In this document: piece after piece, positions 1-9,442 of the stretch | Layout: each line of letters opens with the position of its first letter | Position numbering within the stretch: the stretch's first letter is position 1 | Origin: Hyphomicrobium sp. 12-62-95 | GTDB taxonomy: Bacteria > Pseudomonadota > Alphaproteobacteria > Rhizobiales > Hyphomicrobiaceae | Assembly: GCA_002279935.1 (NCBI GenBank) | Contig: NCCZ01000007.1 | Coordinates: 62,001-126,000 of the forward strand | DNA length: 64,000 nt | Direction of reading: 5' to 3' | Position numbers and translations under genes: made by a program | The notes under the pieces: model-generated | Told to the model about the DNA's origin: nothing | Database searches by the model: none | Seen by the model: only the letters and a program-made list of their open reading frames with translations

Positions 1-390
1 GATCGCCCCGTCCCCCGCCGCGAAGCGGCCAGCGGCCAAGCGGCCGCCGCGGCAAGCCGCGCCCCCGCGGAGCCGTCCGGCGGCGCCAGCCGCCGATCAG
101 ACGGCGTGAGCGATCAAAGTGGTAACATGGGCCCCGGCACAGATCGCCCCGTCCCGGCGCGCAAACCAGAGGTCGATCCTCGATCAAAAGCCGGCGCATT
201 CGGCGAACGCATCGCAGGCCCCCACAAACCCACCCTCGACGAAATGGGCCCGCACGCATCCCTGCCTGTGAAGTCCGGACCGGTTCCGCAGAAGCCGCCG
301 CTCCCCACCCGCACCATCGAAATCGAAGACGCGACCGAAACCAAATCCCGCCGCGGCCGCCAAAAGAAAACCGGCCGCCCGGGGCGGTAG
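1..390 (+). CDS. C-terminal part of a disordered protein, or small hypothetical protein
   Basis: A GTG at 106 would give a 94-residue product, but no good ribosome-binding site precedes it and the same frame is open without a stop back to base 1. The motif DRPVP occurs twice in that frame, at the very first codons and again just after position 141, so the visible part may be the tail of a longer low-complexity protein that begins outside the window. The product is rich in Pro, Lys and Arg, has no hydrophobic segment and ends in a basic patch (RRGRQKKTGRPGR). No family was recognised and no function is proposed. The stop lies 2 bp from the convergent stop of the next gene. Confidence 0.45.
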   Translation, partial: DRPVPRREAASGQAAAAASRAPAEPSGGASRRSDGVSDQSGNMGPGTDRPVPARKPEVDPRSKAGAFGERIAGPHKPTLDEMGPHASLPVKSGPVPQKPPLPTRTIEIEDATETKSRRGRQKKTGRPGR

Positions 391-392
391 GC

Positions 393-1355
393 TCAACCGT
401 GCGCCGCCCCAAACAGGTCGTCGCGATGGCCGAGCTTCAAAATCACCGTCGGGCGTTTGTCGTCATTGTCGGTGATCACATAGACCATCCCGTCCGCCGC
501 GATGGCCAACCCCTCGATCTCCGCTTCCACCTTGCGCCCGTCATCCATAAACACGGGCACAAGATCGGCGGCGACCTGCTTGCGCAAAACTGGCAACGCA
601 TCTCCCTGCGCACTGCCGGCGACACCCGCCAAATCCACCGTCGTGATCAACTTGATCGCCCGCTTTCCACCCTTGCGATCGCGCTCGATGAGGGCAAAGC
701 GCTCTTTACCCAGATGCATGATGTCGCTCAATCCACAGAACTTGCCGTCGCGTGTCTGTTGGAGCGGATAACCGTAAAACCGCCACGCGCCCGTCGCGGG
801 ATCGACAGCCGCAAGACGCGTGACGCCATCCGGATCGCTGGCAAGCCCAGCTTGAAAGCAGACGTAAAGCGTAACCTGCCCATCGGACTTGGCAACACAC
901 GACACGCCCTCGAAACCCGAATCCCGCATGCCGTTGGCGATCTCTCCCGGCAGATCGAGCCTGCGCAGCACGCGCCCGCCGGCATCGACTTCGAAGAGAA
1001 AATTGGGCGGCGTGTTGCCGGCCTTGCCCTCCGAAGCCATCCAGAACCCACCGCCGGGCGCAACCGCCGATCCTTCAACATCCAAGACCGGCAACCCGGC
1101 CGTCTCCACGACCGTCTGATCCGCGACCCATGCCCGATCTCCCGACACCTCGATCGCGAGGATCCGCAGCGGCGGCGAGTCACCATCCGGCACCGCATAA
1201 AGCCGCGATGGATCGCTCGGATGTGCGGACAGCGACGACAGCGTTCCCCATGGGGTTCCGCTTCCCGCTTCGAGTTCCATCACCGCCGCGCCCGGTAATG
1301 AAGGCTGCGACACACCAAAAGCTTTTCGCAACGCTCCGACCAATGTTTCAAACAT
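393..1355 (-). CDS. Phytase-like esterase-domain protein
   Basis: The product (320 residues) resembles the family labelled 'esterase-like activity of phytase' (PF13449): a beta-propeller-type protein with blades such as SRLYAVPD, LDVEGSAVAPGGGFWMASE, GFEGVSC, LSDIMHLGKERFALIERD and EIEGLAIAADGMVYVITDND. Acidic residues in these loops usually bind metal in this fold. I chose the ATG at 1355 because GAGG lies 7 nt upstream; the frame continues to 1418 but that extension has no support. There is no clear signal peptide in the chosen form. The substrate is unknown; members of this family are annotated from similarity only. Monocistronic on the minus strand, convergent with the gene to its left. 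Confidence 0.75.
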   Translation of the reverse strand: MFETLVGALRKAFGVSQPSLPGAAVMELEAGSGTPWGTLSSLSAHPSDPSRLYAVPDGDSPPLRILAIEVSGDRAWVADQTVVETAGLPVLDVEGSAVAPGGGFWMASEGKAGNTPPNFLFEVDAGGRVLRRLDLPGEIANGMRDSGFEGVSCVAKSDGQVTLYVCFQAGLASDPDGVTRLAAVDPATGAWRFYGYPLQQTRDGKFCGLSDIMHLGKERFALIERDRKGGKRAIKLITTVDLAGVAGSAQGDALPVLRKQVAADLVPVFMDDGRKVEAEIEGLAIAADGMVYVITDNDDKRPTVILKLGHRDDLFGAAHG

Positions 1356-1445
1356 GACCAATCCTCGATCAAACCCGCCGGTCGCACCCCACCAGCCCAG
1401 CCAGCACCCTATACGCAATATAGGACGGCCCTATCGAAAACGCCC

Positions 1446-2429
1446 TCAGCTTGGACCGCCTACCAACACCACAACATTACCAACCTTGCGCCCCGTATCG
1501 ACGCGCGCGTGCGCATCCGCGATCCGCTCAAGCGGGAAGCAGCGATCTATCACCGGCCGGAACGCGCCCAACTCATAAATACGCTTCAGCTCAGCCAAAT
1601 CCTCACATCGTTCCGGCGCCGTCCCACCCGTGATTATCAATCCACTGAGACGAGACTGTACCGGCGCCTTCAGCAACGCACCCAATCCTCCCGCGATCAG
1701 AAGCAACCGGCCATGCGGCCTCAGAACCGGGCGGCATTGAGGAAACGAAAGGGAACCAACCGTATCGAGAATGACATCCCAGGCTTCCCCGCGTGCCGCG
1801 AAATTCTCCGCTCGGTAATCAATGACAGCATCCGCACCGAGCGATCGAACAAGATCGCCGTTCGCAGCCGAACATAGGCCCGTGACATGCGCCCCGAAAT
1901 GCCGGGCCAACTGCACGGCAGCGGAACCGACCGACCCGGAAGCGCCATTGATCAGCACCCTCTCGCCACCTTTCACCTTTGCGACATCGCGCAAGAAATA
2001 GAGCGCAGTCGTGCCGCCAAACGACAGCACGGCGGCCTCCTCGAACGACACTCCCGCCGGCATCAATTGGATGGGTGCCGTCTCGCGCATCACCTTGAAC
2101 TCGGCATGACAGCCCATGCCAATCCCGCTGAAGGCAAAAACCCGGTCCCCCGGTTTGAAGCGCGACACCGCCTGGCCCACCGCCTCCACAACGCCCGCCA
2201 CTTCCATCCCAAGGATCGGCTGACGCGGTCTCGTAATCCCGAGAAACGTCCGCGCCAAAACTCCGAAACCGGGCGGAAAATTGGCTCCGCGAATACGCGC
2301 ATCGCCAGATGAGACCGACGTGGCAACAACCCGGATCAGCACGTCGTCCGGCCCGGCAGTCGCCATCGGGACATGTCGAACCTCCACCACATCGGGTGGC
2401 CCATAGCCTCGGCAAACCGCCGCTCTCAT
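1446..2429 (-). CDS. Zinc-independent MDR oxidoreductase (quinone reductase-like)
   Basis: A 327-residue medium-chain dehydrogenase/reductase. It starts MRAAVCRGYGPPDVVEV, has the GroES-like N-terminal domain with GMEVAGVVEAVG and FKPGDRVFAF, then the Rossmann nucleotide-binding motif in VLINGASGSVGSAAVQLA, and ends with the usual ADAHARVDTGRKVGNVVV. The cysteine cluster of zinc alcohol dehydrogenases is absent, which fits the NADPH:quinone reductase branch. The Met at 2429 is the family-typical start; the frame runs on to 2528 but that leader is Cys/Leu-rich and not conserved-looking. The natural substrate cannot be read from the sequence. Confidence 0.85.
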   Translation of the reverse strand: MRAAVCRGYGPPDVVEVRHVPMATAGPDDVLIRVVATSVSSGDARIRGANFPPGFGVLARTFLGITRPRQPILGMEVAGVVEAVGQAVSRFKPGDRVFAFSGIGMGCHAEFKVMRETAPIQLMPAGVSFEEAAVLSFGGTTALYFLRDVAKVKGGERVLINGASGSVGSAAVQLARHFGAHVTGLCSAANGDLVRSLGADAVIDYRAENFAARGEAWDVILDTVGSLSFPQCRPVLRPHGRLLLIAGGLGALLKAPVQSRLSGLIITGGTAPERCEDLAELKRIYELGAFRPVIDRCFPLERIADAHARVDTGRKVGNVVVLVGGPS

Positions 2430-2652
2430 TGTCCCAACCACAGGCCTCTCCTTGAATGTGCGCTGCGTCTGCAGCATCAACCCGGCTGCAAAAAGGCACG
2501 GACCGCACAGCGGCCCCGCCCGCCCCAATTTCGCGCCAACTGGTTTGCAGGATAGTCAGCGCAACGCATCAAGGTCGTCTTGCGTTGACAGAGTGGCTGC
2601 CACCGTCTCCATGGTGGGTAGCGATATCAATCTCAAATTGGAGTGTTCACCG

Positions 2653-2892
2653 ATGAACAAATCCGTATCCCTAGCAGCCCTCGCCCTCGCTGCCGGCATG
2701 CTGATCAGCGCCTCGGCTGCCCAGGCCGCTCCGGTGTCGGCACCGCAGTCAGGCATCGTCGCCGGCAAATCCCTCCTTGAACCCGCCCGTTACGGCAATC
2801 GCTGCCGCGCCTGGCGCCGCACATGTGCCTACCGCTGGGGCTGGGGTAGCTGGCGTTTCCGCCGCTGCATGCGCAATCACGGCTGCTGGTAA
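2653..2892 (+). CDS. Small exported Cys/Trp/Arg-rich protein
   Basis: A 79-residue product with a clear Sec signal peptide (residues 1-26, ending SASAAQA), leaving a mature peptide of about 50 residues. The mature part ends in a striking aromatic/basic block with four cysteines (CRAWRRTCAYRWGWGSWRF followed by RRCMRNHGCW), which could form two disulfides in the periplasm. Small exported proteins of this look are common in Hyphomicrobiales and are uncharacterised. The ATG at 2653 is favoured because the signal peptide begins exactly there. The function is unknown. Confidence 0.7.
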   Translation: MNKSVSLAALALAAGMLISASAAQAAPVSAPQSGIVAGKSLLEPARYGNRCRAWRRTCAYRWGWGSWRFRRCMRNHGCW

Positions 2893-2986
2893 GTCGAATT
2901 GCGGCCGTCTTAACCGGCGTTAACCGGCCGTTGGCCCACTTCGTGCTCTGGTAGGGCAGACCCTCTCGCCCCGCCAGAGCACGCTC

Positions 2987-4345
2987 ATGATCCCATCCCG
3001 ACGCTCCCTGCTAACCGGCGCCCTCGGTGCCGCCGCCGCGACCGCCTCTGTCGTCGCGGCCAACGCCGGCCCGCGCAAAGACGCCGCCGGTTACACAGCT
3101 GGCGCGCACGCCCTCCTCCCCGAAACCGGCAGCGACGACACCGCCCGCCTGCAATCCGAGATCGACCGCGCAGCCAGCGAGGGCCGCCCCGTCCTGCTCC
3201 CCGCCGGCACGCTCCGCACCGGCCCGCTCACGCTGCATCCCGGCACCGCCCTCATAGGCGCCCACGGCCTCACGACACTGGAATTCATCGGCGGCGCAGC
3301 CCTCATCACCGCAACCTCCGCCGAAAACCTGCGCATCGAAAACCTCGTCCTCGATGGCGCCAGCCGCGCACTTGATGCGGACGACGACGACGCCCTCATC
3401 CGCCTCACCGATTGCGCGAACGTCAAAATCGCCAACGTCACCGTCCGCCGCGCGCTGGCCAACGGCATCTCGCTGACGCGCTGCTCCGGCCGCGTCGAAG
3501 ATTGCACGATCTCAAACGTGCTCCTCGCCGCCATCCGCAGCCTCGACGCCACCGGCCTCGAAATCGCGCACAACGCCATCACCACCTGCCGCAACAACGG
3601 CATTCAGGTCTGGCGCTCCGAGCCCGGCGAAGACGGCACCCTCGTCTCAGCCAACCGCATCGCGCACATTGAATCGAAGGGCGGCGGCACCGGCCAGAAC
3701 GGTAACGGCGTTAACGTGTTCCGTGCCGGAAACGTCATCGTCTCCGGCAACCGCATCACCGATTGCGCCTACTCCGCCGTGCGCGGCAACGCCGCCTCCA
3801 ATATCCAGATCCTTGCCAACAATGCCCAGCGCATCGGCGAAGTCGCCCTCTACGCCGAATTCGGTTTCGAAGGCGCGATTATCGCCAACAACCTTGTCGA
3901 TGGCGCTGCGACCGGCATTTCCGTCACCAACTTCAACGACGGCGGCCGCCTTGCGGTCGTCGAAGGCAACCTGATCCGCAACCTCCACCGCCGCGAGCAC
4001 GAACCCGTCGACAAGCGCGGCGAGGGCATCTCAGTCGAAGCCGACACGCTCGTCTCCGGCAACGTGATTGAAAACGCACCCACCTGCGGGATCATGGTCG
4101 GCTGGGGCCGCTACATGCGCAACGTGCTGGTCACGCAAAACCTGATCCGCGACACCGCCACCGGAATCCTCATTTCATCCGACGACAAAGCCGGCGCCTG
4201 TCTCGTCTCAGCCAACATGATCACGGGCGCAAAAGGCGGCGCCATCCGCGCCATGACCAACGGCCAAGCCCAAGGCCCCGATCTCGCGACCGAGACCACG
4301 CAACCCGGCGCCCGCATCTCGATCTCCGCCAACCTCGTCAGCTAG
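2987..4345 (+). CDS. Tat-exported parallel beta-helix repeat protein (TIGR03808 type)
   Basis: A 452-residue protein that begins MIPSRRSLLTGALGAAAA, a twin-arginine signal peptide, so it is likely exported folded. The body is a right-handed parallel beta-helix: repeated short turns such as NLRIENLVLDGA, NVKIANVTVRRA, NVIVSGNRITDC, NIQILANNAQRI, TLVSGNVIENA and NVLVTQNLIRDT. This matches the Hyphomicrobiales family of Tat-translocated uncharacterised repeat proteins (TIGR03808). Proteins with this fold often bind or cleave polysaccharide, but no catalytic residues can be assigned, so activity is left open. It lies alone, followed by a REP-like repeat pair. Confidence 0.8.
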   Translation: MIPSRRSLLTGALGAAAATASVVAANAGPRKDAAGYTAGAHALLPETGSDDTARLQSEIDRAASEGRPVLLPAGTLRTGPLTLHPGTALIGAHGLTTLEFIGGAALITATSAENLRIENLVLDGASRALDADDDDALIRLTDCANVKIANVTVRRALANGISLTRCSGRVEDCTISNVLLAAIRSLDATGLEIAHNAITTCRNNGIQVWRSEPGEDGTLVSANRIAHIESKGGGTGQNGNGVNVFRAGNVIVSGNRITDCAYSAVRGNAASNIQILANNAQRIGEVALYAEFGFEGAIIANNLVDGAATGISVTNFNDGGRLAVVEGNLIRNLHRREHEPVDKRGEGISVEADTLVSGNVIENAPTCGIMVGWGRYMRNVLVTQNLIRDTATGILISSDDKAGACLVSANMITGAKGGAIRAMTNGQAQGPDLATETTQPGARISISANLVS

Positions 4346-4360
4346 GCCGATGCAGGCGCA

Positions 4361-4538
4361 TCCCCCTTTCCCCATCGCCTTCGATGGGGAGAGGGTTGGG
4401 GTGAGGGGCAGCCGCTTGTGAAGTCGGCGCGACGATTGGCATCGCAAATCGCTTCGGCACTTAGAGATGTGATGAGCGCGTCGCGGGCATGCTGCCCCTC
4501 ACCCTGACCCTCTCCCCGCACGCGGGGAGAGGGGATGA
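4361..4538. repeat. Inverted pair of REP-like palindromic elements
   Basis: Copy A (4361-4412) holds a hairpin with 8-bp arms CCCCATCG/CGATGGGG (4370-4377 and 4382-4389) followed by a G-rich tail. Copy B (4491-4538) is the same element in the opposite orientation: its first 27 bases match the reverse complement of 4386-4412 at 25 positions, and it has its own hairpin CTCCCCGC/GCGGGGAG. The two face each other across about 78 bp between convergent genes, the usual position for REP/BIME-type elements. They may also act as a bidirectional transcription end. Confidence 0.75.
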
Positions 4539-4558
4539 GAGCTGCATTCTCGCTGCAA

Positions 4559-5221
4559 TCACCCCGGCGGCGTCGCCGCGATCACTTTCAACAGAGCGCT
4601 GTCTTTTGCGATCTGCGCGATATCCTGACACTGCGCTTTCGTCGCCGCCGTACACTCTATCGTCACGGTGTAGGGCACGCCGAATTTCACCACCGTATAT
4701 TCGGCGATCGAGCCTTCCATGCCCTGCTCGTCGTTCTCATCAAATACCGACACCTCGGGCCCAGCTGTCGGCGCAGCCCCCGGCCCCGTCGTCTGATAAA
4801 CCGGATAATCAGCGCCGAACGAATGCTGCACGCGCAGATCGGCCGCCACGCTGACAGTCACATCGCCGTATGTGTCGACAATCTGATACCAGACCGGATT
4901 GGTCTCATCCGTGTGCACGTCGCGCGTACCCAGCGGCTGCGGCCCAAGCCCTGGAAAAGAATTCTGCACCAAACCCGGCGCCCCTTCGAACCCGAGCACG
5001 GGAAGTTTCACCTTGTCGAGACGCGAAGGTGCTTCCGGCGCAGCCCCCCTCGCCGCGGCTTCCGACTTCGCCGCCGCAAAGTTTTTCAACTCCGCATTCG
5101 ACCAGTCGACGCTGAGCAGCTGTTCGGCCGACACCTGTCCAACCGGCATCAGCAGCAGGGCCAAGATCGCAGTGACCCCTACGGTTCGAACCTGACGCAC
5201 AACCCACCCCATCATTGTCAT
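4559..5221 (-). CDS. Exported hypothetical protein
   Basis: A 220-residue product starting MTMMGWVVRQ with a Sec signal peptide (hydrophobic stretch about residues 12-30, cleavage near VSA-EQ). The mature protein has an Ala/Glu-rich first third, then a beta-rich second half with PVWYQIVDTYGDVTVSVAADLR and FGVPYTVTIEC, and a late C-x(8)-C pair that could form a disulfide. The ATG at 5221 is preferred over the GTG at 5227 because AAGG lies upstream. I do not recognise the family. It stands alone between the REP pair and the divergent AsmA gene. Confidence 0.6.
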   Translation of the reverse strand: MTMMGWVVRQVRTVGVTAILALLLMPVGQVSAEQLLSVDWSNAELKNFAAAKSEAAARGAAPEAPSRLDKVKLPVLGFEGAPGLVQNSFPGLGPQPLGTRDVHTDETNPVWYQIVDTYGDVTVSVAADLRVQHSFGADYPVYQTTGPGAAPTAGPEVSVFDENDEQGMEGSIAEYTVVKFGVPYTVTIECTAATKAQCQDIAQIAKDSALLKVIAATPPG

Positions 5222-5362
5222 GCCCACACCTTAGCGCCCCGCCCCACGCCCCATCAAGCCGCGCGCACGCCCGGAGTGTGTCGGATATGTGCCACACTCT
5301 AACTGCGTGACATGACACTGCCACCACCGCCGCGCTAAGGTGGCCCCAGGGGGACGGCCGCA

Positions 5363-7777
5363 ATGTCGGACATCGCAGCAGCACCATCAGACGAAACATC
5401 ACGCCGCGGCATCCGCTGGGGATGGATCACGGGCGGCTTCGCGCTTCTTCTCGCGCTGATCGCGCTGAGCCTGCTCTTCGCGCCGCCTGCATTTTTTTTC
5501 ACCTCCATCCTGCAGAAAAAAGTCTTCGACCAAACCGGCCGTGAACTCACTGTCACCAGCTCGCGCTATGTCCTTCGCGAAACCGTCACCGTCGAACTCT
5601 CCGGCGTCGAACTCGGCCGCCCGGGCAGCGCACCGGGAACAGCCCCGCTGTCCGCCCGCAAGATCACCGCGCAGGTCCCGCTCCGCTCGCTCCTCAGCGG
5701 CACCCCGCAAATCCTCTCCCTCGACCTCGACGCGCCGGTGCTCAATCTCGTCCGCGAACCCAGCGGCACCGGGAATTGGCACGCAGTCCCGACCGCTGCG
5801 ACCTCGCCGGGTGGATCGCCGGAAGCGGCGCAGGTCGCCCTTCCCATCCCACCAACAACCATCCGCAACGGCACACTCATCTACAAAGACGAAGGCAGCG
5901 CCACCGAACTGCGCCTCGACGCCATCGACGCGACGCTCGCCGCCGATCCCAAATATGGCGGTGCCGCCGCCAAGGGCCGCCTCGCCTACAACAACGAACC
6001 GCTCACCTTCGATCTCACGATCGCAGATGCGGCAGCCGCCGCAGCCGGCAAGATGACCGCCCTGACGCTGGCCATCGACAGCCGCATTCTCACAGCCCGC
6101 CTCGCCGGTGAAGCAGCCTTCGGCGAAAGCCCCATGCTCGCCGGTGAAATCGACGCAACGAGCCCCTCTGCCCGCGAACTCGCCGTCTGGCTCGGCGTCG
6201 GCGACAGCATTCCGCCGACGCTTGGCGCACTCACCCTCAAGTCCACAACCGCCCCCGGCACCAGCACAACGCACGCCACCGGCTCGCTCGTCCTGCGCGA
6301 TGCGCCCGTCACCTACGACCTCACGCTGGCCAGTCTACGTGAAGCAATCGCCGGCCAACCGTCCGCCGTTAAAGGCGCGCTCGCCGGCCAAGGCCTCGCC
6401 GCCGATCTCGACGGCACTGTGCACTTGACCTCTGAAAACCGCTACCAGGGCGCGCTGTCCGCCAAAACCGACAGCATCGGAGCCCTCGCGGCCCGACTCG
6501 GGGTCACCAACGCCGCCATCAAAGCCCTCGGCCCCGGCACGCTGAAGTCCACCGTCGACGCCCGCGCCAGCGCCGTCACGCTCACCGGCGCTGAATTCGA
6601 TGCCGACGGCCGCACCGGCTCCTACACCGGCACCATCGCCCTCGACGGACCCCGCCCGCGCGTCAGCGGCGACCTCAGCCTCTCCCGCCTCGACCTCGAC
6701 GCCCTGCTCGGCCGCACACCAGCTCCGCCCGCCGCAGCCCTCGAAAGCGCGCCCGCCGACGACGGCTTTGAGACCACCTACGATGTCCTGTCCGCCGAAC
6801 TCGACACGATCGAAAACCCGCCGCCGCCCGCAGCAGCATTGGAAGCAGCACCCGCCGTCACCGGCTGGAGCACCAGCCCCATCGATCTGAAGGGCATGCG
6901 TAGCGTCGATCTCGATCTGTCCCTCGCACTCGGCAGCGTGAAGTTCGGTCAACTCCCGCTTGGCAAAGCCCGCCTCAAAACCAAACTCGACAACGGCGAT
7001 CTTGCCGCCACCATCGACGATATCGTCATCGGCCAGGGGACCGGCTCTGGCCAGATTGCCCTCAAAGCGCGCGGCACAGCGCACGATGCCGCCATCGGCC
7101 TCAAACTCCTCAACGTCGACGCCGAACCCATCACGGCAGAACTCTCTGGCAAACCGCTGCTCAAGGGCGCGTCCACCGTCGACATCGCCACCCGCGCCAC
7201 CGGCCGCTCCATGGCCGAACTCGTCTCCACCCTCGACGGCACCGCGCGCATCGACATGAAGAGCGGCAAGCTGCGCGGGTGGGACTTGGGCGCCATGGTC
7301 GCCGAACTATGGAACTACAAAGGCTGGGGCTACACGCCCTCGCGCAACACCCCCGTCGATCGGCTGACCGCCAATTACACCATCAAAGCCGGCACGGTCC
7401 GCTCCACGCCCGATCTCACGATGAAAGGCCCCACCGCCGGCCTGCGCTCCACCGGCAACGTCGTTGTGCCGCGCCGCCTCATCGACCAGACCGTCGATGT
7501 CGAAAGCCTGTTCTTCAACATCGTCATCAAAGGCGACTGGACCAAAAAGCTCTGGATCGGCCCCGCCTTCCTCGCTGGCTTACAGCAGGCTCCCGGCGCC
7601 GCCGCTGAAGCCAGCGCGGCCTTACCGTCACCGGGCGAACTGCCCCGCGCCCTGCCCGCCGATCTCGCCGGCCGCATCGAGCGCATCTTGGCGAACGACA
7701 CCGCCGCCGCGCGCCTGACGCCGGCCCAAAAATCATTTCTTGAACAACTGAAATCCGGGAGTGGATCGGGCTCTTGA
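5363..7777 (+). CDS. AsmA family envelope protein
   Basis: An 804-residue protein with one N-terminal transmembrane helix (about residues 22-47) and a long periplasmic part of repeated beta-rich segments. The C-terminal third carries AsmA hallmarks: [21 protein letters not shown], then [21 protein letters not shown], then a conserved-looking closing block with [19 protein letters not shown]. AsmA-like proteins form long hydrophobic grooves and belong to the superfamily of bridge-like lipid carriers between inner and outer membrane, which suggests a role in envelope lipid transport or homeostasis. The start at 5363 has a G-rich Shine-Dalgarno region. A peptidase gene follows 74 bp later. Confidence 0.85.
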   Translation: MSDIAAAPSDETSRRGIRWGWITGGFALLLALIALSLLFAPPAFFFTSILQKKVFDQTGRELTVTSSRYVLRETVTVELSGVELGRPGSAPGTAPLSARKITAQVPLRSLLSGTPQILSLDLDAPVLNLVREPSGTGNWHAVPTAATSPGGSPEAAQVALPIPPTTIRNGTLIYKDEGSATELRLDAIDATLAADPKYGGAAAKGRLAYNNEPLTFDLTIADAAAAAAGKMTALTLAIDSRILTARLAGEAAFGESPMLAGEIDATSPSARELAVWLGVGDSIPPTLGALTLKSTTAPGTSTTHATGSLVLRDAPVTYDLTLASLREAIAGQPSAVKGALAGQGLAADLDGTVHLTSENRYQGALSAKTDSIGALAARLGVTNAAIKALGPGTLKSTVDARASAVTLTGAEFDADGRTGSYTGTIALDGPRPRVSGDLSLSRLDLDALLGRTPAPPAAALESAPADDGFETTYDVLSAELDTIENPPPPAAALEAAPAVTGWSTSPIDLKGMRSVDLDLSLALGSVKFGQLPLGKARLKTKLDNGDLAATIDDIVIGQGTGSGQIALKARGTAHDAAIGLKLLNVDAEPITAELSGKPLLKGASTVDIATRATGRSMAELVSTLDGTARIDMKSGKLRGWDLGAMVAELWNYKGWGYTPSRNTPVDRLTANYTIKAGTVRSTPDLTMKGPTAGLRSTGNVVVPRRLIDQTVDVESLFFNIVIKGDWTKKLWIGPAFLAGLQQAPGAAAEASAALPSPGELPRALPADLAGRIERILANDTAAARLTPAQKSFLEQLKSGSGSGS

Positions 7778-7851
7778 ACCGGGCCCGCGTTGCATGGCGA
7801 AGGCCCGTTGGGGCATACTCGGACTGGGATGACGAAGAGGGGGATTGGCTG

Positions 7852-9414
7852 GTGGCGTATCGTCGAACGGGTAGTGGCAAAGCGCACATCGCAGCGTTGC
7901 TCGCCAGCGCATCGGCTCTGTCCCTTGCCGCAGCCCTTGGCAGCACACCCGCGCCCGCCGAGCCGGACACCGCCACCCGCACCGCCCTCCTTGGCCGCGA
8001 CCTGATGAGCCACGCGCTGCTGCAAGGGCTGGGCGCGCACGCGCCAACGTCTCCATCGCCCCACCGCTTCCCCGATCCCATATGCGATCCAGCACTCAAC
8101 TCCGGCGAACGCGTGCAACCGGCCAAATGCCAGCTCACGCCTGAACCAACCCCCACACCGGCACCCGGTCCCTCGCCGGACCCCACACCCGCGCCTCAAC
8201 CCGTTCCCGGCCCAGCGCCCGAACCGCCCAAACCGCAATTCGCCTATCACCCACCGGGCGCTCTGCTCGAAAAAGACAAGGGCCGCGGCCGCACCAACGA
8301 CCGCTTCGTCTATCTGCCAAACATCATTTTCCCGCTGAAACTCGGCGCTGGACAGTTCCCGCACATGAACTCCCAGATCTGGGGTTACGGCGGCGGCGGC
8401 TGGGGCGGCAAGGGCGCGGCCGGCGGCAGCGAAAGCGACCGGCGCAACTACGATCCCATGCAGCAGCGCGACAACTATTGCGAAGTGCGCGGTTGGGCCA
8501 TGCCGCTTTGCCCCTCAGGCGCCGGTCATCAGGGCCAGGATATCCGCCCCTCAACATTCAAGGATAACGCCTGGGAAGCCGTCGCCGTTGCCGACGGCAC
8601 GATCACCAACGTCACCAAGAACACCACCGTCCAGCTCAAAGCCAAAGACGGCACCGACTACTATTACCTCCACATGCACCCGCGCTCCATCCAGGTCAAA
8701 ACCGGCCAGTCGGTGAAGCAAGGCCAAGTGCTCGGCAAAGTGTCGAAGTACATGAATGGCTCACCTTCAACGAGCCTGCATCTCCACTTCCAAGCCCGCC
8801 AGACCATCAAGGCCGGCACCAAAACAATCACGGCCTATGTGCCGGTCTTCACGTCGCTCGTTGCCGCCCTGCGCCGCGATAAGGGCCTCGATCCCGCCAT
8901 CGCCGCCGACGGCACGCTCGCAGTCGACGCCGCCTTCGAAATCGGTGCCACACCTCCGGTGCCGCCACCTCAGCCGGACCCGCAACCCGCGCCAGAACCG
9001 GTACCTGAACCGGCTCCAGAACCAGCGCCCACGCCTGAACCGTCACCGGCCCCGGCACCTGAACCCACGCCCGAACCCGCTCCTGCTCCAACTCCCGAGC
9101 CGGCGCCCGCACCTGAGCCCACGCCGTCTCCCGAACCTTCGCCGACTCCCGAACCCACGCCCGAACCTGCTCCAACTCCTGAGCCGGCACCGGAACCAGC
9201 ACCTGCGCCCGCGCCAACACCTGAACCCTCGCCGGCTCCACAACCGGAACCGACACCGGCTCCCTCACCTGAACCAGCACCTGCACCAGCACCTGCCCCA
9301 ACGCCCGCGCCGCAGCCAGCTCCGACGCCCGAACCCGCACCAGAGGCCGAAAAAGGCTGGTGGCAGTGGATGAAGGATGGCGTTTCGGGTTGGTGGTCCA
9401 GCTGGCGAAATTGA
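7852..9414 (+). CDS. Exported M23 family metallopeptidase with long Pro-rich tail
   Basis: I chose GTG at 7852, which follows GAGGGGG at an 8-nt distance and gives a clean signal peptide; an in-frame TTG at 7774 overlapping the asmA stop is less likely. The 520-residue product has an N-terminal Pro-rich linker, then a LytM/M23 domain with HxxxD (His226, Asp230) and HLH (His310, His312), the zinc ligands and catalytic His of this family, so it probably cuts peptidoglycan cross-bridge peptides. Residues about 370-498 are over 120 residues of PEP/PTP/PAP repeats, likely a rigid spacer through the cell wall. The last 20 residues are Trp-rich ([16 protein letters not shown]), a possible membrane- or polymer-binding patch. 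Confidence 0.85.
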   Translation: MAYRRTGSGKAHIAALLASASALSLAAALGSTPAPAEPDTATRTALLGRDLMSHALLQGLGAHAPTSPSPHRFPDPICDPALNSGERVQPAKCQLTPEPTPTPAPGPSPDPTPAPQPVPGPAPEPPKPQFAYHPPGALLEKDKGRGRTNDRFVYLPNIIFPLKLGAGQFPHMNSQIWGYGGGGWGGKGAAGGSESDRRNYDPMQQRDNYCEVRGWAMPLCPSGAGHQGQDIRPSTFKDNAWEAVAVADGTITNVTKNTTVQLKAKDGTDYYYLHMHPRSIQVKTGQSVKQGQVLGKVSKYMNGSPSTSLHLHFQARQTIKAGTKTITAYVPVFTSLVAALRRDKGLDPAIAADGTLAVDAAFEIGATPPVPPPQPDPQPAPEPVPEPAPEPAPTPEPSPAPAPEPTPEPAPAPTPEPAPAPEPTPSPEPSPTPEPTPEPAPTPEPAPEPAPAPAPTPEPSPAPQPEPTPAPSPEPAPAPAPAPTPAPQPAPTPEPAPEAEKGWWQWMKDGVSGWWSSWRN

Positions 9415-9442
9415 TGGCCACCGTGGCCCACGAGGTAATGAA

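Noticed and set aside
2910..2929. Direct repeat TTAACCGGCG/TTAACCGGCC before the Tat-signal gene, considered as a CtrA site
   Set aside because: The half-site spacing is 6 bp, whereas the CtrA consensus TTAA-N7-TTAA needs 7; left as a coincidence.
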